Shown here piece by piece: positions 32,994-41,841 of a stretch of 54,370 bases of DNA. The translations under genes and the position numbers were made by a program. The notes below the pieces were generated by a model. That model was not told where the DNA came from and did not search any database. It saw only the letters and a program-made list of their open reading frames with translations. Within the stretch, counting starts at the first letter, position 1. The number at the start of each line of letters is the position of its first letter. The stretch comes from Chelativorans alearensis. Lineage in GTDB: Bacteria > Pseudomonadota > Alphaproteobacteria > Rhizobiales > Rhizobiaceae. The DNA is taken from positions 1 through 54,370 of the forward strand of contig NZ_WQNI01000023.1 in the NCBI RefSeq assembly GCF_010993735.1, written 5' to 3'.

Positions 32994-33071
32994 TTATGGG
33001 CGGCTTTCGTGCGCTTTCTCCGCAGCTTTAATGCGGATCTCGTATTCTTCGCGCATTTCGCCCATCTTCAT
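32994..33071 (-). CDS. Possible 25-residue peptide downstream of hom
   Basis: An ATG at 33071, 13 bases after the hom stop and on the same strand, opens a 25-codon frame with sequence MKMGEMREEYEIRIKAAEKA and a stop at 32994-32996. It is highly charged and helical. There is no clear Shine-Dalgarno. It may be a real coupled peptide, or the remains of a gene cut by insertion of the adjacent toxin-antitoxin pair. I recognise no family. Confidence 0.2.
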   Translation of the reverse strand: MKMGEMREEYEIRIKAAEKAHESRP

Positions 33072-33084
33072 AAATTCTCTGAGT

Positions 33085-34395
33085 TCAAGCCGCCCGCTCG
33101 ATCCGTATCACTTGCGGCTTGGTCGTCAGGTGGCCGTCCCTGGTGATGCCCTCGACGGCCTTGCGGACGGAGGCTTCCATGGTCTCGTGGGTGACGAGGA
33201 TCACGGTCTTGTGCGCCTCCTCGCTCGGATCGCCGTGCTGGACGATGGATTCGAGCGAGATGTCGTTGTCGGCCATGCGCCTGGCGATGGCGGCGAAGAC
33301 GCCGGTGCGGTCGTGCACCGTCAGGCGGATGAAGTAGCCGCCGGCATGGGCGCGCATGCGGGCGCGCTTATAGGGCGCCAGTTCCTTGGCAGGCCAGCCG
33401 AAGACAGGGCCGTGCTGGAACCCGGGCCGGCTCTTGGCGATGTCGGCGATATCGCCGATGACGGCGGACGCCGTGGCATCGCCCCCGGCGCCGGGGCCGG
33501 ACAGGAGAAGCTCGCCCAGCATGTCGGTCTCGATGGCTACCGCGTTGGTGACGCCGTGCACCTGGGCGATGACGGAGCTTACCGGCACCATGGTCGGGTG
33601 CACGCGCTGCTCTATGCCGCTGTCGGTCTTCTGCGCGACGCCCAGGAGCTTGATGCGGTAGCCGAGCTCGGCGGCCGCGCGGATGTCGGCCTGGGTGATG
33701 TTGGAGATGCCCTCCATGTAGATGTCGTCGGCGGAAATGCGGCAGCCGAAGGCGAGGCTCGTCAGGATGGAGAGCTTGTGGGCGGTGTCGTGGCCTTCGA
33801 TGTCGAAGGTGGGGTCGGCCTCGGCATAGCCGAGCCTCTGCGCGTCCTTCAGGCAGTCCTCGAAGCTCAGGCCCTCGGCTTCCATGCGGGTGAGGATGTA
33901 GTTGCAGGTGCCGTTCATGATGCCGAAGACGCGGCTGACATGGTTGCCGGCCAGCGCCTCGCGCATGGTCTTGATGACGGGGATGCCGCCGGCCACCGCC
34001 GCCTCATAGTTGAGCAGCACGCCCTTCTTCTCGGCGATCGCGGCGAGTGCGACGCCGTGCTTGGAAAGCAACGCTTTGTTGGCCGTCACCACGTGGCGGC
34101 CGGCCTCAAGGGCAGCGCGCACCGAATCGAGCGCGATACCGTCCTCGCCGCCGATCAACTCGACGAACACCTCGATCTCGGAGGAGCGGGCCAGTGCAAC
34201 CGGGTCATCGAACCATTGCGCATTGCCAAGGTCGATGCCGCGGTCGCGGGTGCGGTCGCGCGCCGACACGGCGACCGGGGCGATCTGGCGGCCGCACTGG
34301 CGGGTGAGCTCCGACGCCTTGTTCTGGAGCATGCGAACGACACTGGCACCCACGGTGCCCAGACCGGCAATTCCTACGCGCAAGGCTTCGGCCAT
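33085..34395 (-). CDS. hom: Homoserine dehydrogenase
   Basis: This NAD(P)H enzyme reduces aspartate semialdehyde to homoserine, on the way to threonine and methionine. It has 436 residues. The Rossmann motif is VGIAGLGTVGASVVRML; the substrate region has NGTCNYILTRMEAEGLSFED and ADPTFDIEGHDTAHKLSIL; a C-terminal ACT domain (YFIRLTVHDRTGVFAAIARR) suggests feedback by threonine. It lies 44 bases after the aminotransferase gene, so both are probably in one transcript. Confidence 0.96.
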   Translation of the reverse strand: MAEALRVGIAGLGTVGASVVRMLQNKASELTRQCGRQIAPVAVSARDRTRDRGIDLGNAQWFDDPVALARSSEIEVFVELIGGEDGIALDSVRAALEAGRHVVTANKALLSKHGVALAAIAEKKGVLLNYEAAVAGGIPVIKTMREALAGNHVSRVFGIMNGTCNYILTRMEAEGLSFEDCLKDAQRLGYAEADPTFDIEGHDTAHKLSILTSLAFGCRISADDIYMEGISNITQADIRAAAELGYRIKLLGVAQKTDSGIEQRVHPTMVPVSSVIAQVHGVTNAVAIETDMLGELLLSGPGAGGDATASAVIGDIADIAKSRPGFQHGPVFGWPAKELAPYKRARMRAHAGGYFIRLTVHDRTGVFAAIARRMADNDISLESIVQHGDPSEEAHKTVILVTHETMEASVRKAVEGITRDGHLTTKPQVIRIERAA

Positions 34396-34439
34396 ATCGG
34401 GCGTGTTCCTCCGATTGTCTTTTCAGGTGTGGATAAGGG

Positions 34440-35657
34440 TTAGCGCCTTGCGGCGAGCGGGATGACGTTGTCGAGCGTCTTCTCGGCGCTCACCAGGAAG
34501 CGCTTGATCGAGCGCGCGGCCTGGCGGATGCGGTGCTCGTTCTCCACCAGCGCGATGCGCACGTAGTCGTCGCCGTGCTCGCCGAAGCCGACACCTGGGG
34601 CGACGGCGACGTCCGCCTTCTCGACCAGGAGCTTGGAGAACTCCAGCGAGCCGAGCGGCCGGAAAGGCTCGGGGATCGGCGCCCAGGCGAACATGGTGGC
34701 CGGCGGCGGCGGCACGTGCCAGCCGGCACGGCCGAAGGCCTCCACCAGCACGTCGCGGCGGCGGTGGTAGACGCTGCGCACCTCCTCGATCTCCGCGCCG
34801 TCGGAGTTGAGCGCGGCGGCGGCAGCCACCTGGATGGGCGTGAAGGCGCCGTAGTCGAGATAGGATTTGACGCGTGCGAGAGCGGCGACCAGCCGCTCGT
34901 TGCCAACGGCGAAGCCCATGCGCCAGCCGGGCATGGAGAAGGTCTTCGACATGGAGGTGAATTCGACCGCCACGTCCATCGCTCCCGGCACTTCGAGCAC
35001 GGAGGGCGGCGGGTTGCCGTCGAAATAGATCTCCGCGTAGGCGAGGTCGGAAAGGATGATGATGTCGTTCTTGCGCGCGAAGGCGACGACGTCCTTGTAG
35101 AAGTCGAGCGAAGCCACGCAAGCGGTTGGATTGGATGGGTAATTCAGGATCAATGCCAGGGGCTTGGGGATCGAGTGACGCACCGCCCGCTCGAGCGCGG
35201 GAATGAAGCCGTCGTCGGGCTCGGCCTGCATTGAGCGGATGACGCCGCCGGACATGATGAAGCCGAACGCGTGGATCGGATAGGTCGGGTTGGGGCACAT
35301 GACGACGTCGCCCGGCGCGGTGATGGCCTGCGCCATGTTGGCGAAGCCCTCCTTGGAGCCGAGCGTGGCGACGACCTGCGTCTCCGGATCGAGCTTGACG
35401 CCGAAGCGGCGCGCGTAATAGGCGGCCTGCGCCCGGCGGAGACCCGGGATGCCGCGGGAGGCCGAATAGCGGTGCGTGCGCGGATCGCGCACCACGTCGC
35501 ACAGCTTGTCGACGATCGCCTGCGGGGTCGGAAGGTCCGGATTGCCCATGCCAAGGTCGACGATATCGGCGCCGAGGGAGCGGGCGCTGGCCTTCAGCCG
35601 GTTGACCTGCTCGAACACGTAGGGCGGCAGCCTGCGGACCTTGTGAAACTCTTCCAT
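34440..35657 (-). CDS. Class I/II PLP-dependent aminotransferase, AlaC/DapL-like
   Basis: This is a 405-residue fold-type I aminotransferase beginning MEEFHKVRRLPPYVFEQVNR. Visible are DLGMGNPDLPTPQAIVDKL, YSASRGIPGLRRAQA, the SNPT motif in LNYPSNPTACVASLDF, the PLP lysine in SMSKTFSMPGWRMGF, and the arginine in DYVRIALVENEHRIRQA. The family includes alanine-pyruvate and LL-diaminopimelate aminotransferases. Its position before hom suggests amino-acid synthesis, but the substrate is not fixed. Confidence 0.9.
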   Translation of the reverse strand: MEEFHKVRRLPPYVFEQVNRLKASARSLGADIVDLGMGNPDLPTPQAIVDKLCDVVRDPRTHRYSASRGIPGLRRAQAAYYARRFGVKLDPETQVVATLGSKEGFANMAQAITAPGDVVMCPNPTYPIHAFGFIMSGGVIRSMQAEPDDGFIPALERAVRHSIPKPLALILNYPSNPTACVASLDFYKDVVAFARKNDIIILSDLAYAEIYFDGNPPPSVLEVPGAMDVAVEFTSMSKTFSMPGWRMGFAVGNERLVAALARVKSYLDYGAFTPIQVAAAAALNSDGAEIEEVRSVYHRRRDVLVEAFGRAGWHVPPPPATMFAWAPIPEPFRPLGSLEFSKLLVEKADVAVAPGVGFGEHGDDYVRIALVENEHRIRQAARSIKRFLVSAEKTLDNVIPLAARR

Positions 35658-35781
35658 GGTACCTTTTCCGGTGAAGATGTACCCCGCGCCTATACACCTG
35701 TTCGCGGGGGCGGTCGATAGGTTGTGCCGTGCAAGCAGGGCCGCAGTGTGGCCTTCAGACCGTTTGAAAATTCGCTGCGGC

Positions 35782-36174
35782 CTATTGCACGGTTTCGATC
35801 CCTTCCAGCGCGCGTTCGCCGTGGGAGCGGCCGAGGCGGCGTAGCCGCTCGGCCTCTAAGAGGGCTCGGGTCGAATCCTCTCCCGCCGCATGTCTTTCGC
35901 GCAGGGTGGTGAGTTCCTCCACGAGCTGCCGCTGTTCGTCCGCCTCGAACTGCGGCGACGCCCTCTCGACGGGGACGTTCAAATTGGGATAGCCGTCGGG
36001 CTGGGTCGGGCGCGAGGGTGCGGCATCGGCCTGCGCGGTCGCGACAGGTTGCGAGACCGGTGCCGGCGCGACGTCCTGGAGGGAAAGCGAGGAACAGGAG
36101 CCGGGCACTGCGAGAAGCGGCAGCACAAGGAGGCTCGTGCGCAGACAGGAGGAAGGCGGGCTGCCAATTTTCAT
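35782..36174 (-). CDS. Small exported or lipoprotein-like protein, unknown function
   Basis: This 130-residue protein starts MKIGSPPSSCLRTSLLVLPL with a hydrophobic segment ending in LLAVPGSCSS. The cysteine may be a lipid attachment site, although the residue three before it is proline, unlike a standard lipobox. A proline- and alanine-rich middle precedes a charged helix (QRQLVEELTTLRERHAAGED, LLEAERLRRLGRSHGER). I do not recognise a family. It is divergent from phaC, 75 bases away. Confidence 0.55.
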   Translation of the reverse strand: MKIGSPPSSCLRTSLLVLPLLAVPGSCSSLSLQDVAPAPVSQPVATAQADAAPSRPTQPDGYPNLNVPVERASPQFEADEQRQLVEELTTLRERHAAGEDSTRALLEAERLRRLGRSHGERALEGIETVQ

Positions 36175-36249
36175 ATTGTTTTTCCGATCATCCGCTACGC
36201 TAAGTGCTAATATGGCAATAAGGCGTTCAGAGGAGGTCAAGCCTGAAGA

Positions 36250-38082
36250 ATGATGCAGTCCGGCAATCAGAACAAGCGGGAAACGGACGGCGGCACATCG
36301 CTCGAGTCCTATATGGTGAGAGACCCGGAGCGCTTTGCGCTTAACCTCGCCCGCGCGCTGGAGGAGGCCGGCAAGGCCGCCGCCGCCTGGTCACAGCCGC
36401 GCGAGGCCGGGGAAAAGCGCGATACGATGGCCGAGCCGCTGGCCGACATGGTCAAGACCTTCTCCAAGCTGACCGAGTACTGGATGTCGGACCCCGCCCG
36501 GGCACTGGAGGCGCAGACGCGGCTGTTCTCCAGCTACATGGGCATATGGGCGAACTCCATCCGCCGCATGAGCGGCGAGCCGGCAGAGGGCGAGCGGATC
36601 GAGCCGGAGGCCGGCGACAAGCGCTTCCAGGACCCGGACTGGGCGAGGAACGCCTTCTTCGACTTCCTGAAGCAAGCCTATCTGGTGACCACGCGCTGGG
36701 CGTCGGACCTTGTTGAGAACGCCGAGGGGCTGGACGAGCAGTCGCGCCACAAGGCGCGATTCTATATGCGCCAAGTGAGCGAGGCGCTCTCGCCGACGAA
36801 CTTCCTCATGACCAACCCGCAGCTCCTGCGCGAGACCTTCGAATCGGACGGCGAGAACCTGGTGCGCGGCATGCGCATGCTGGCCGAGGACATTGCCGCC
36901 GGAAAGGGCGAACTGAGATTGCGCCAGTCGGACTATTCCAAGTTCGAGCTCGGCCGCAACCTGGCGACGACGCCCGGCAAGGTGGTGGCACGCAGCGACC
37001 TGGCCGAGATCATCCAATATGCGCCGGCAACGACGCAAGTGCTGCGGCGGCCGCTCATGATCGTGCCGCCGTGGATCAACAAGTTCTACGTGCTCGACCT
37101 CAACCCGGACCGCTCCTTCATCCGCTGGGCGGTGGAAAAGGGCCACACGGTCTTCGTCGTCTCCTGGGTGAACCCGGACGAGCGCCACGGCACCAAGGGC
37201 TGGGACGAATATTTCCGAGAGGGGATCGAATTCGGTCTCAAGACGATCGCCGAGCGGACTGGGGAAGAAAAGGTCAATGTTCTGGGCTATTGCGTCGGCG
37301 GCACGCTGCTCGCCGCAAGCCTCGCCCTGATGGCGCAGGAGAAGGACGAGCGCATCGCCTCGGCCACCTTCCTCACCACGCAGGTCGACTTTACCTATGC
37401 AGGGGACCTCAAGGTCTTCGCCGACGAGGAGCAGGTGGAGGCCATCGACCGGGCCATGAAGGAGAAGGGCTATCTGGAAGGCAGCCGCATGGCCACCGCC
37501 TTCAACATGCTCAGGGCGCGGGATCTGATCTGGCCCTATGTGGTCAACAACTATCTGCGCGGGAAAGACCCCCTGCCCTTCGACCTCCTCTACTGGAACG
37601 CCGATTCGACGCGCATGGCCGCCGCCAACCATTCCTACTACCTGCGCAACTGCTATCTGGAGAACAACCTGGCCAAGGGCCGGGCAACGCTCTGCGGCAA
37701 GCGGCTTTCGCTCGCCGACATCAAAGTGCCGATCTATAACCTTGCGACGATCGAGGATCACATCGCGCCGGCGAAGTCGGTATTCACCGGCAGCCGGCTG
37801 TTCGGCGGGCCGGTCGAGTTCGTGCTGGCCGGCTCCGGCCACATCGCCGGCGTCGTCAACCCGCCGGGCCTCAACAAATACCAGTACTGGACCGGCGGGA
37901 CGGCCGGGGAAAGCCTGGAGAAATGGCTGGAGACGGCGCGGACCGCCGCCGGCTCCTGGTGGCCCCACTGGCAGGAATGGATCGAGAAGCTCGACGACAC
38001 GCGCCTGCCGGCCCGCAAGCTCGACCGGCGCAAGAAGATGCTGGGCGAGGCGCCGGGCGACTATGTGCGGGTGCGGGTGTGA
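36250..38082 (+). CDS. phaC: Class I poly(3-hydroxyalkanoate) synthase
   Basis: This enzyme polymerises (R)-3-hydroxybutyryl-CoA into storage polyester at the granule surface. It has 610 residues. The alpha/beta-hydrolase core shows MIVPPWINKFYVLDLNPDRS, the lipase-like box with the catalytic cysteine GYCVGGTLLA, the aspartate in YWNADSTRMAAANHSYY and the histidine in LAGSGHIAGVVNPPG. Length and single-subunit form fit class I. AGAGGAGG lies at 36229-36236, 13 bases before the ATG pair, a rather long gap. No phaA, phaB or phasin gene is next to it. Confidence 0.96.
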   Translation: MMQSGNQNKRETDGGTSLESYMVRDPERFALNLARALEEAGKAAAAWSQPREAGEKRDTMAEPLADMVKTFSKLTEYWMSDPARALEAQTRLFSSYMGIWANSIRRMSGEPAEGERIEPEAGDKRFQDPDWARNAFFDFLKQAYLVTTRWASDLVENAEGLDEQSRHKARFYMRQVSEALSPTNFLMTNPQLLRETFESDGENLVRGMRMLAEDIAAGKGELRLRQSDYSKFELGRNLATTPGKVVARSDLAEIIQYAPATTQVLRRPLMIVPPWINKFYVLDLNPDRSFIRWAVEKGHTVFVVSWVNPDERHGTKGWDEYFREGIEFGLKTIAERTGEEKVNVLGYCVGGTLLAASLALMAQEKDERIASATFLTTQVDFTYAGDLKVFADEEQVEAIDRAMKEKGYLEGSRMATAFNMLRARDLIWPYVVNNYLRGKDPLPFDLLYWNADSTRMAAANHSYYLRNCYLENNLAKGRATLCGKRLSLADIKVPIYNLATIEDHIAPAKSVFTGSRLFGGPVEFVLAGSGHIAGVVNPPGLNKYQYWTGGTAGESLEKWLETARTAAGSWWPHWQEWIEKLDDTRLPARKLDRRKKMLGEAPGDYVRVRV

Positions 38083-38253
38083 CGGCGGGGGGCAGGTGTT
38101 CGCCACGCCGGCCCGATCGTCATTCAGCATAACGTGTTGCAAAAGGGGCACTATTTCGCTACCACTCGCATATTGTCAGGGTGCGTCGGGGGAGTTTGAG
38201 CGACGCGTGCGGCTCTTGGGTCCGCAGAACCGCTTGCCGGAGAGGAAGGCTTT

Positions 38254-39417
38254 TTGATTGCCAGTGATCCGGCTTCGGCTGGAAAAAATAAATTTGGCGA
38301 TTCGGTGAGGTGGCGCGCTCTGGGGGTGGTGATCGCCTGTGCGCTTGCGGCTTCGTGCTCGGCATCCTCCGATGCGCCTTTCGGCCTGGCCCCCGGCTCC
38401 TACGAAACATCATCCGGCGAAACATCATCCGGCGAAGACGGCGTCAGCCCGCTGCAGGCGGCCATGGAAGCGAGCACGGCAGCCGTGCGCCCCTCGCCGC
38501 GGCCGGGAACTAAGGCCGCGGCCAAGGATGAAGCGGAAACGGCGGCGGCGGCCGAAGCGGAAGCTCAACCTGAAGAGCAGCAGGCGGCGAAAGAAGGGAC
38601 GGGCGAGCAGCCGGAGGTAACCGAGGCCGAGGAGACGCCCGGCGAGCCGCAGCGGGAAGAACAGGTGGCCGAAGCTAAAACGCCGGCGGCAACCGAGGAC
38701 GATACGGCCGCCAAGAGGCGTGGCTTCCTCTCCGCCTTCTTCTCGCCCGCCGAGGCGGCACCGGCCAAGAAGAGCCCGATCGCCGCGGCGATGGCGCAAA
38801 GTGAGGAAAAAGCCGCTGCCGAGACGGCCAAGGCCGATGAGCCGGACGCGAAGGAAGAAAAGCCGATCGTCAACCTTGCCTCCAACACCGAGGCAACCCC
38901 CATGCGCGCCTCGTTCAGCATGGACGCGCTGCCTGGCGTGCGCGAGGGCGAAGAGCTTTTCGAGATCGTCCGCAAATCCAATATCGACGACACCAGCGAC
39001 CTCGATCTCTATGAACGGGTAGGCACCTACGAGGTGGCCTCGGCCGCGGGACTTGCCCGCCTGGCGCCGAACGGGCTTCTGAAGCAGCGCGAGAGCGTGG
39101 ACGTCTCCTGCTTCAAGCCGGCGCTGATGCGCATGCTGAGGACCATCGAGAGCCATTACGGCAAGCGCGTCCTCGTCACCTCCGGCTACCGCAGCCGGGA
39201 GTACAACAGGCGCGTGCGCGGGGCGCGCAATTCCATGCACATGTATTGCGCGGCCGCCGACATCCAGGTCGAGGGCGTCAGCAAGTGGGAGCTGGCGCGC
39301 TTCACACGCGCGCTGCCGGGCCGCGGCGGCGTGGGCACCTATTGCCACACAACGTCGGTTCACGTGGACGTCGGGCCGGAGCGCGACTGGAACTGGAAGT
39401 GCCGGGGCAAGAAGTAG
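38254..39417 (+). CDS. Lipoprotein with C-terminal M15/DUF882-type peptidase domain
   Basis: This 387-residue protein begins at TTG 38254, shortly after GAGGAAGG. A hydrophobic segment ends in a lipobox ([11 protein letters not shown]), so it should be a membrane-anchored lipoprotein. Residues about 60-220 are an Ala/Glu/Lys-rich linker. The last 120 residues match YcbK-like peptidases: [74 protein letters not shown], with the zinc His-x6-Asp (MHMYCAAAD). It probably trims peptidoglycan peptides. A 15-base tandem repeat (GAAACATCATCCGGC, two copies near 38403) encodes ETSSG twice. Confidence 0.82.
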   Translation: MIASDPASAGKNKFGDSVRWRALGVVIACALAASCSASSDAPFGLAPGSYETSSGETSSGEDGVSPLQAAMEASTAAVRPSPRPGTKAAAKDEAETAAAAEAEAQPEEQQAAKEGTGEQPEVTEAEETPGEPQREEQVAEAKTPAATEDDTAAKRRGFLSAFFSPAEAAPAKKSPIAAAMAQSEEKAAAETAKADEPDAKEEKPIVNLASNTEATPMRASFSMDALPGVREGEELFEIVRKSNIDDTSDLDLYERVGTYEVASAAGLARLAPNGLLKQRESVDVSCFKPALMRMLRTIESHYGKRVLVTSGYRSREYNRRVRGARNSMHMYCAAADIQVEGVSKWELARFTRALPGRGGVGTYCHTTSVHVDVGPERDWNWKCRGKK

Positions 39418-39501
39418 GCAGCTGGGCTCAAGCTTTTGGGTGGCGGTCACGATCACCACGCCGCCCGGCCGCAGCCCGCAGAATTGCTCTAAGCCGCTGA
39501 T

Positions 39502-39519
39502 TTTCTGGAAAAACAGAAA
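39502..39519 (-). terminator. Small hairpin after tRNA-Glu
   Basis: On the minus strand TTTCTG and CAGAAA pair around a six-base T-rich loop, directly downstream of the tRNA. It is short and weak but well placed to end the tRNA transcript. Confidence 0.3.
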
Positions 39520-39522
39520 CCA

Positions 39523-39598
39523 TGGCACGCCCAACGGGACTCGAACCCGTGTTTCCGCCGTGAAAGGGCGGCGTCCTAGACCGCTAGACGATGGGCGC
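39523..39598 (-). tRNA. tRNA-Glu (anticodon TTC)
   Basis: Read on the minus strand the gene is 76 bases with CCA encoded. The acceptor arm pairs GCGCCCA with TGGGCGT. The anticodon stem CCGCC/GGCGG holds the loop CTTTCAC, giving anticodon TTC. The T arm has GGTTCGAGTCC. All arms are intact. Confidence 0.97.
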
Positions 39599-39901
39599 AG
39601 GCAAGACGAGGCGCCTTATAGAGAGCTTCGCCCGCTCCGGCAAGCCGTGTTCTTGGGCATCCGGGGACTTTTTCACTCCAGGCGCGATATGCGTTCAGGC
39701 CTCATAGGGATGGAGCGGCTCGCCCAGAACGCGGTCCACGGCCCCGGCTGCAATTCCGGACGGAAAGCCGGTTTCCACGTAATCGCCGCCGAGGCGCGCG
39801 GGCACTCGACGCGGCCGGCATGGGCCGTTATGAAACCCCGTGTTATGCGGGTCGCGATTGCGGCCGTGATCCACTCGATACCGCCGGACGGTCGCTGGCC
39901 C
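39599..39901. other. 303-base gap between tRNA-Glu and sfsA
   Basis: No gene is visible. Position 39753-39779 (ATTCCGGACGGAAAGCCGG then TTTCCACG) is a degenerate copy of the palindromic repeat found again just after sfsA. The promoters for the tRNA (leftward) and for sfsA (rightward) must lie here, but I see no convincing boxes. Plus-strand frames through this region have no family similarity. Confidence 0.5.
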
Positions 39902-40639
39902 ATGAACTTCCCCTCCCCCCTGATCGAGGCGCGTCTGGTGCGGCGCTACAAGCGCTTCCTGGCGGACGTCACGCTGGCCGACGGCACGGCGCTTACCGTG
40001 GCCGTGCCCAACACCGGCTCCATGCTCGGCCTGACCGATCCCGGCTCGCGCATCCTGCTTTCGAAATCCGCCAACCCGAAGCGCAAATACGCGCATACGC
40101 TGGAGGTGGTGGAGGCGGACGGCACGCTGGTGGGCATCAACACCGGCCTGCCCAACAAGCTGGCGGTCGAGGCTATCGGCGCCGGGCTGATCGACGACCT
40201 TGGCACCTATCCCGTCATCCGGCCCGAGCAGCGCTACGGCGAGCGCTCGCGCATCGACTTCCTCCTGGAGCATCCCGAGCGCCCACCGGCCTATGTGGAG
40301 GTGAAGAACGTCCATTTCATGCGCGAGGAGGGGCTGGCGGAGTTTCCCGACACGGCGACGGCGCGCGGCACGCGGCATCTGGCGGAGTTGGCGGCGATGC
40401 GGGCGGCCGGCGCCCGCGCGATCATGGTTTATGTGGTGCAGCGGGGCGACTGCCACCGCTTCCGCCTGTGCGACGACCTCGACCCCGCTTATGCGGCCGC
40501 ATTCGCCATGGCGCATAGCGCCGGGGTCGAAGCATTCGTGATCGGGTGCCGCGTCAGCGCGGAGGCGATCGTGCCCGATCGTCTGCTTGAGATGGAAGCC
40601 CTTGGATCGGTTCATCGTTTCACGGAATCGATGACCTGA
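39902..40639 (+). CDS. sfsA: DNA/RNA nuclease SfsA
   Basis: This 245-residue protein belongs to the SfsA family, first described as a sugar fermentation stimulation protein and now known to be nuclease-like. Landmarks are [70 protein letters not shown] and the Asp/Glu/Lys site around VEVKN. Start ATG 39902 matches the family N-terminus. A degenerate copy of its last 34 codons stands before map at 41740. Confidence 0.93.
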   Translation: MNFPSPLIEARLVRRYKRFLADVTLADGTALTVAVPNTGSMLGLTDPGSRILLSKSANPKRKYAHTLEVVEADGTLVGINTGLPNKLAVEAIGAGLIDDLGTYPVIRPEQRYGERSRIDFLLEHPERPPAYVEVKNVHFMREEGLAEFPDTATARGTRHLAELAAMRAAGARAIMVYVVQRGDCHRFRLCDDLDPAYAAAFAMAHSAGVEAFVIGCRVSAEAIVPDRLLEMEALGSVHRFTESMT

Positions 40640-40654
40640 TCCAGCTCGGCGTTT

Positions 40655-40700
40655 TTTCGCGATTCCGGACGGAAACCGGTATCCACTTTTCAGGATGCAG
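40655..40700. repeat. Degenerate palindromic repeat after sfsA
   Basis: GATTCCGGACGGAAACCGG then TATCCACTTTTCAGGAT is a worn version of the TCCGAAAACCGG...CCACTTTTCGG repeat. It lies between convergent sfsA and the lipid kinase gene. A similar variant lies before sfsA at 39753. Confidence 0.55.
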
Positions 40701-40712
40701 TGACGCCGCGCG

Positions 40713-41606
40713 TCAGGCCGTGGCGGGGGTGAAAACCGATATCGCCTTGGGGTGGACCTTGAAATGCGCCGGCGTCGCGGTGACGATCTCGCCGTCGGCG
40801 TTCACCGGCAGCGGCTTCTTCGTCTCGATGTCGAACTCCACGCAGCGCGCCGTGCGCACCTCCTGCCAGGCGCCATGCCTGCCGGAGCGGAAGGAGCGCA
40901 GCATCAGCGCCAGCTTCCACAGGTTGGACATCTCCAGGCTGTAGAGGTCGAGATGGCCATCATCGATTTCCGCCGTCTCCTCCACCACGTTGCCGCCGCC
41001 ATAATGCCGGCCGTTGCCGACGGCTATCTGGTAGGTTTCGACCTCGGTCATCATGCCCTTCTCGGTGATCCGGGCACGGAAGCGGGAGGCTTTCGTCAAC
41101 ACCCTGATCGCCGCAAGCGCATAGCCCAGACGGCCGAAGTGCCGCTTGAGCGCCGGGTCGAGGCCCTCGGCAAGCTCGGTACTGAGGCCGATGCTGGCGA
41201 CGTTGAAGAAGGCATGGCCGTTGACCGTGCCGACGTCGATCGGGCGCGCATGGCCCTCGGCGATGACATCGGCCGCCCTTAACAGGTCCAGGGGGATTTC
41301 CAGCGTACGGGCAAGATCGTTGGCCGTGCCCATGGGGATGATGCCCATTGGCAGGCCGCTTTCCATGGCGGCCATCGCCGCCGAGGATACGGAGCCGTCG
41401 CCGCCGCACACGATCACGAGATCGGCCATGGCGCGCAGGCGCACGATGTCGCGGGCGATCTCGGGCAGCGCTTCGAAAGGCTCGACCGTCACCGCCAGCC
41501 CACCGGTTTGAAGCCGCCCGATGACCGGATCGACCGATTCCCGCCCGCGCCTTGCCTTGGCGTTGACAAGCAGAAGTGCGCGCCGGGTGGTGATCTTCTT
41601 CTTCAT
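40713..41606 (-). CDS. Lipid kinase, diacylglycerol kinase catalytic domain (YegS/BmrU-like)
   Basis: This 297-residue enzyme should phosphorylate a lipid with ATP. The nucleotide site is LLLVNAKARRGRESVDPVIG and VIVCGGDGSVSSAAMAAMES (GGDGS instead of the commoner GGDGT), then MGIIPMGTANDLARTLEIPL. The second domain carries NGHAFFNVASIGLSTELAEG and a C-terminal VNADGEIVTATPAHFKVHPK. No membrane segment. It is in opposite orientation to sfsA and map and appears to separate them. Confidence 0.88.
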   Translation of the reverse strand: MKKKITTRRALLLVNAKARRGRESVDPVIGRLQTGGLAVTVEPFEALPEIARDIVRLRAMADLVIVCGGDGSVSSAAMAAMESGLPMGIIPMGTANDLARTLEIPLDLLRAADVIAEGHARPIDVGTVNGHAFFNVASIGLSTELAEGLDPALKRHFGRLGYALAAIRVLTKASRFRARITEKGMMTEVETYQIAVGNGRHYGGGNVVEETAEIDDGHLDLYSLEMSNLWKLALMLRSFRSGRHGAWQEVRTARCVEFDIETKKPLPVNADGEIVTATPAHFKVHPKAISVFTPATA

Positions 41607-41739
41607 CGGGAAACTCTGTGGCAGGTTCAGGTGGCGCAGATAGGATCCCTAGCCGGCGATTTCGACGGCCTTGGGGCGTGCTTGAGCAGGTTCCTCCATT
41701 AAATCTTCGTAACAAGGTGAGGCCCCCTCACCCAAAGCC

Positions 41740-41841
41740 GGTGCCGGGGTTGAAGCTTTCGTGATAGGGTGCCACATCATTGCGGACGCGATCGCGGCCG
41801 ATCGCCTGATCGAGATGGAAGCTGATGGTCACTTACCTTGA
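41740..41841 (+). pseudogene. Remnant of a second sfsA 3' end
   Basis: Translated from 41740 this reads [20 protein letters not shown] then DRLIEMEADG and a stop at 41839-41841. The intact sfsA ends with [20 protein letters not shown] then RLLEMEALG. The match covers about 28 codons with mostly silent or mild changes. There is no sfsA sequence before it. It runs over the map start codon (41825) in a different frame. It is best explained as the original sfsA tail left beside map when DNA containing the lipid kinase gene and an sfsA copy was joined in. Confidence 0.75.

Noticed and set aside
39440-40639. A longer start for sfsA giving about 400 residues
   Set aside because: The upstream part would run antisense through the tRNA-Glu gene and has no SfsA similarity; ATG 39902 matches the family start.
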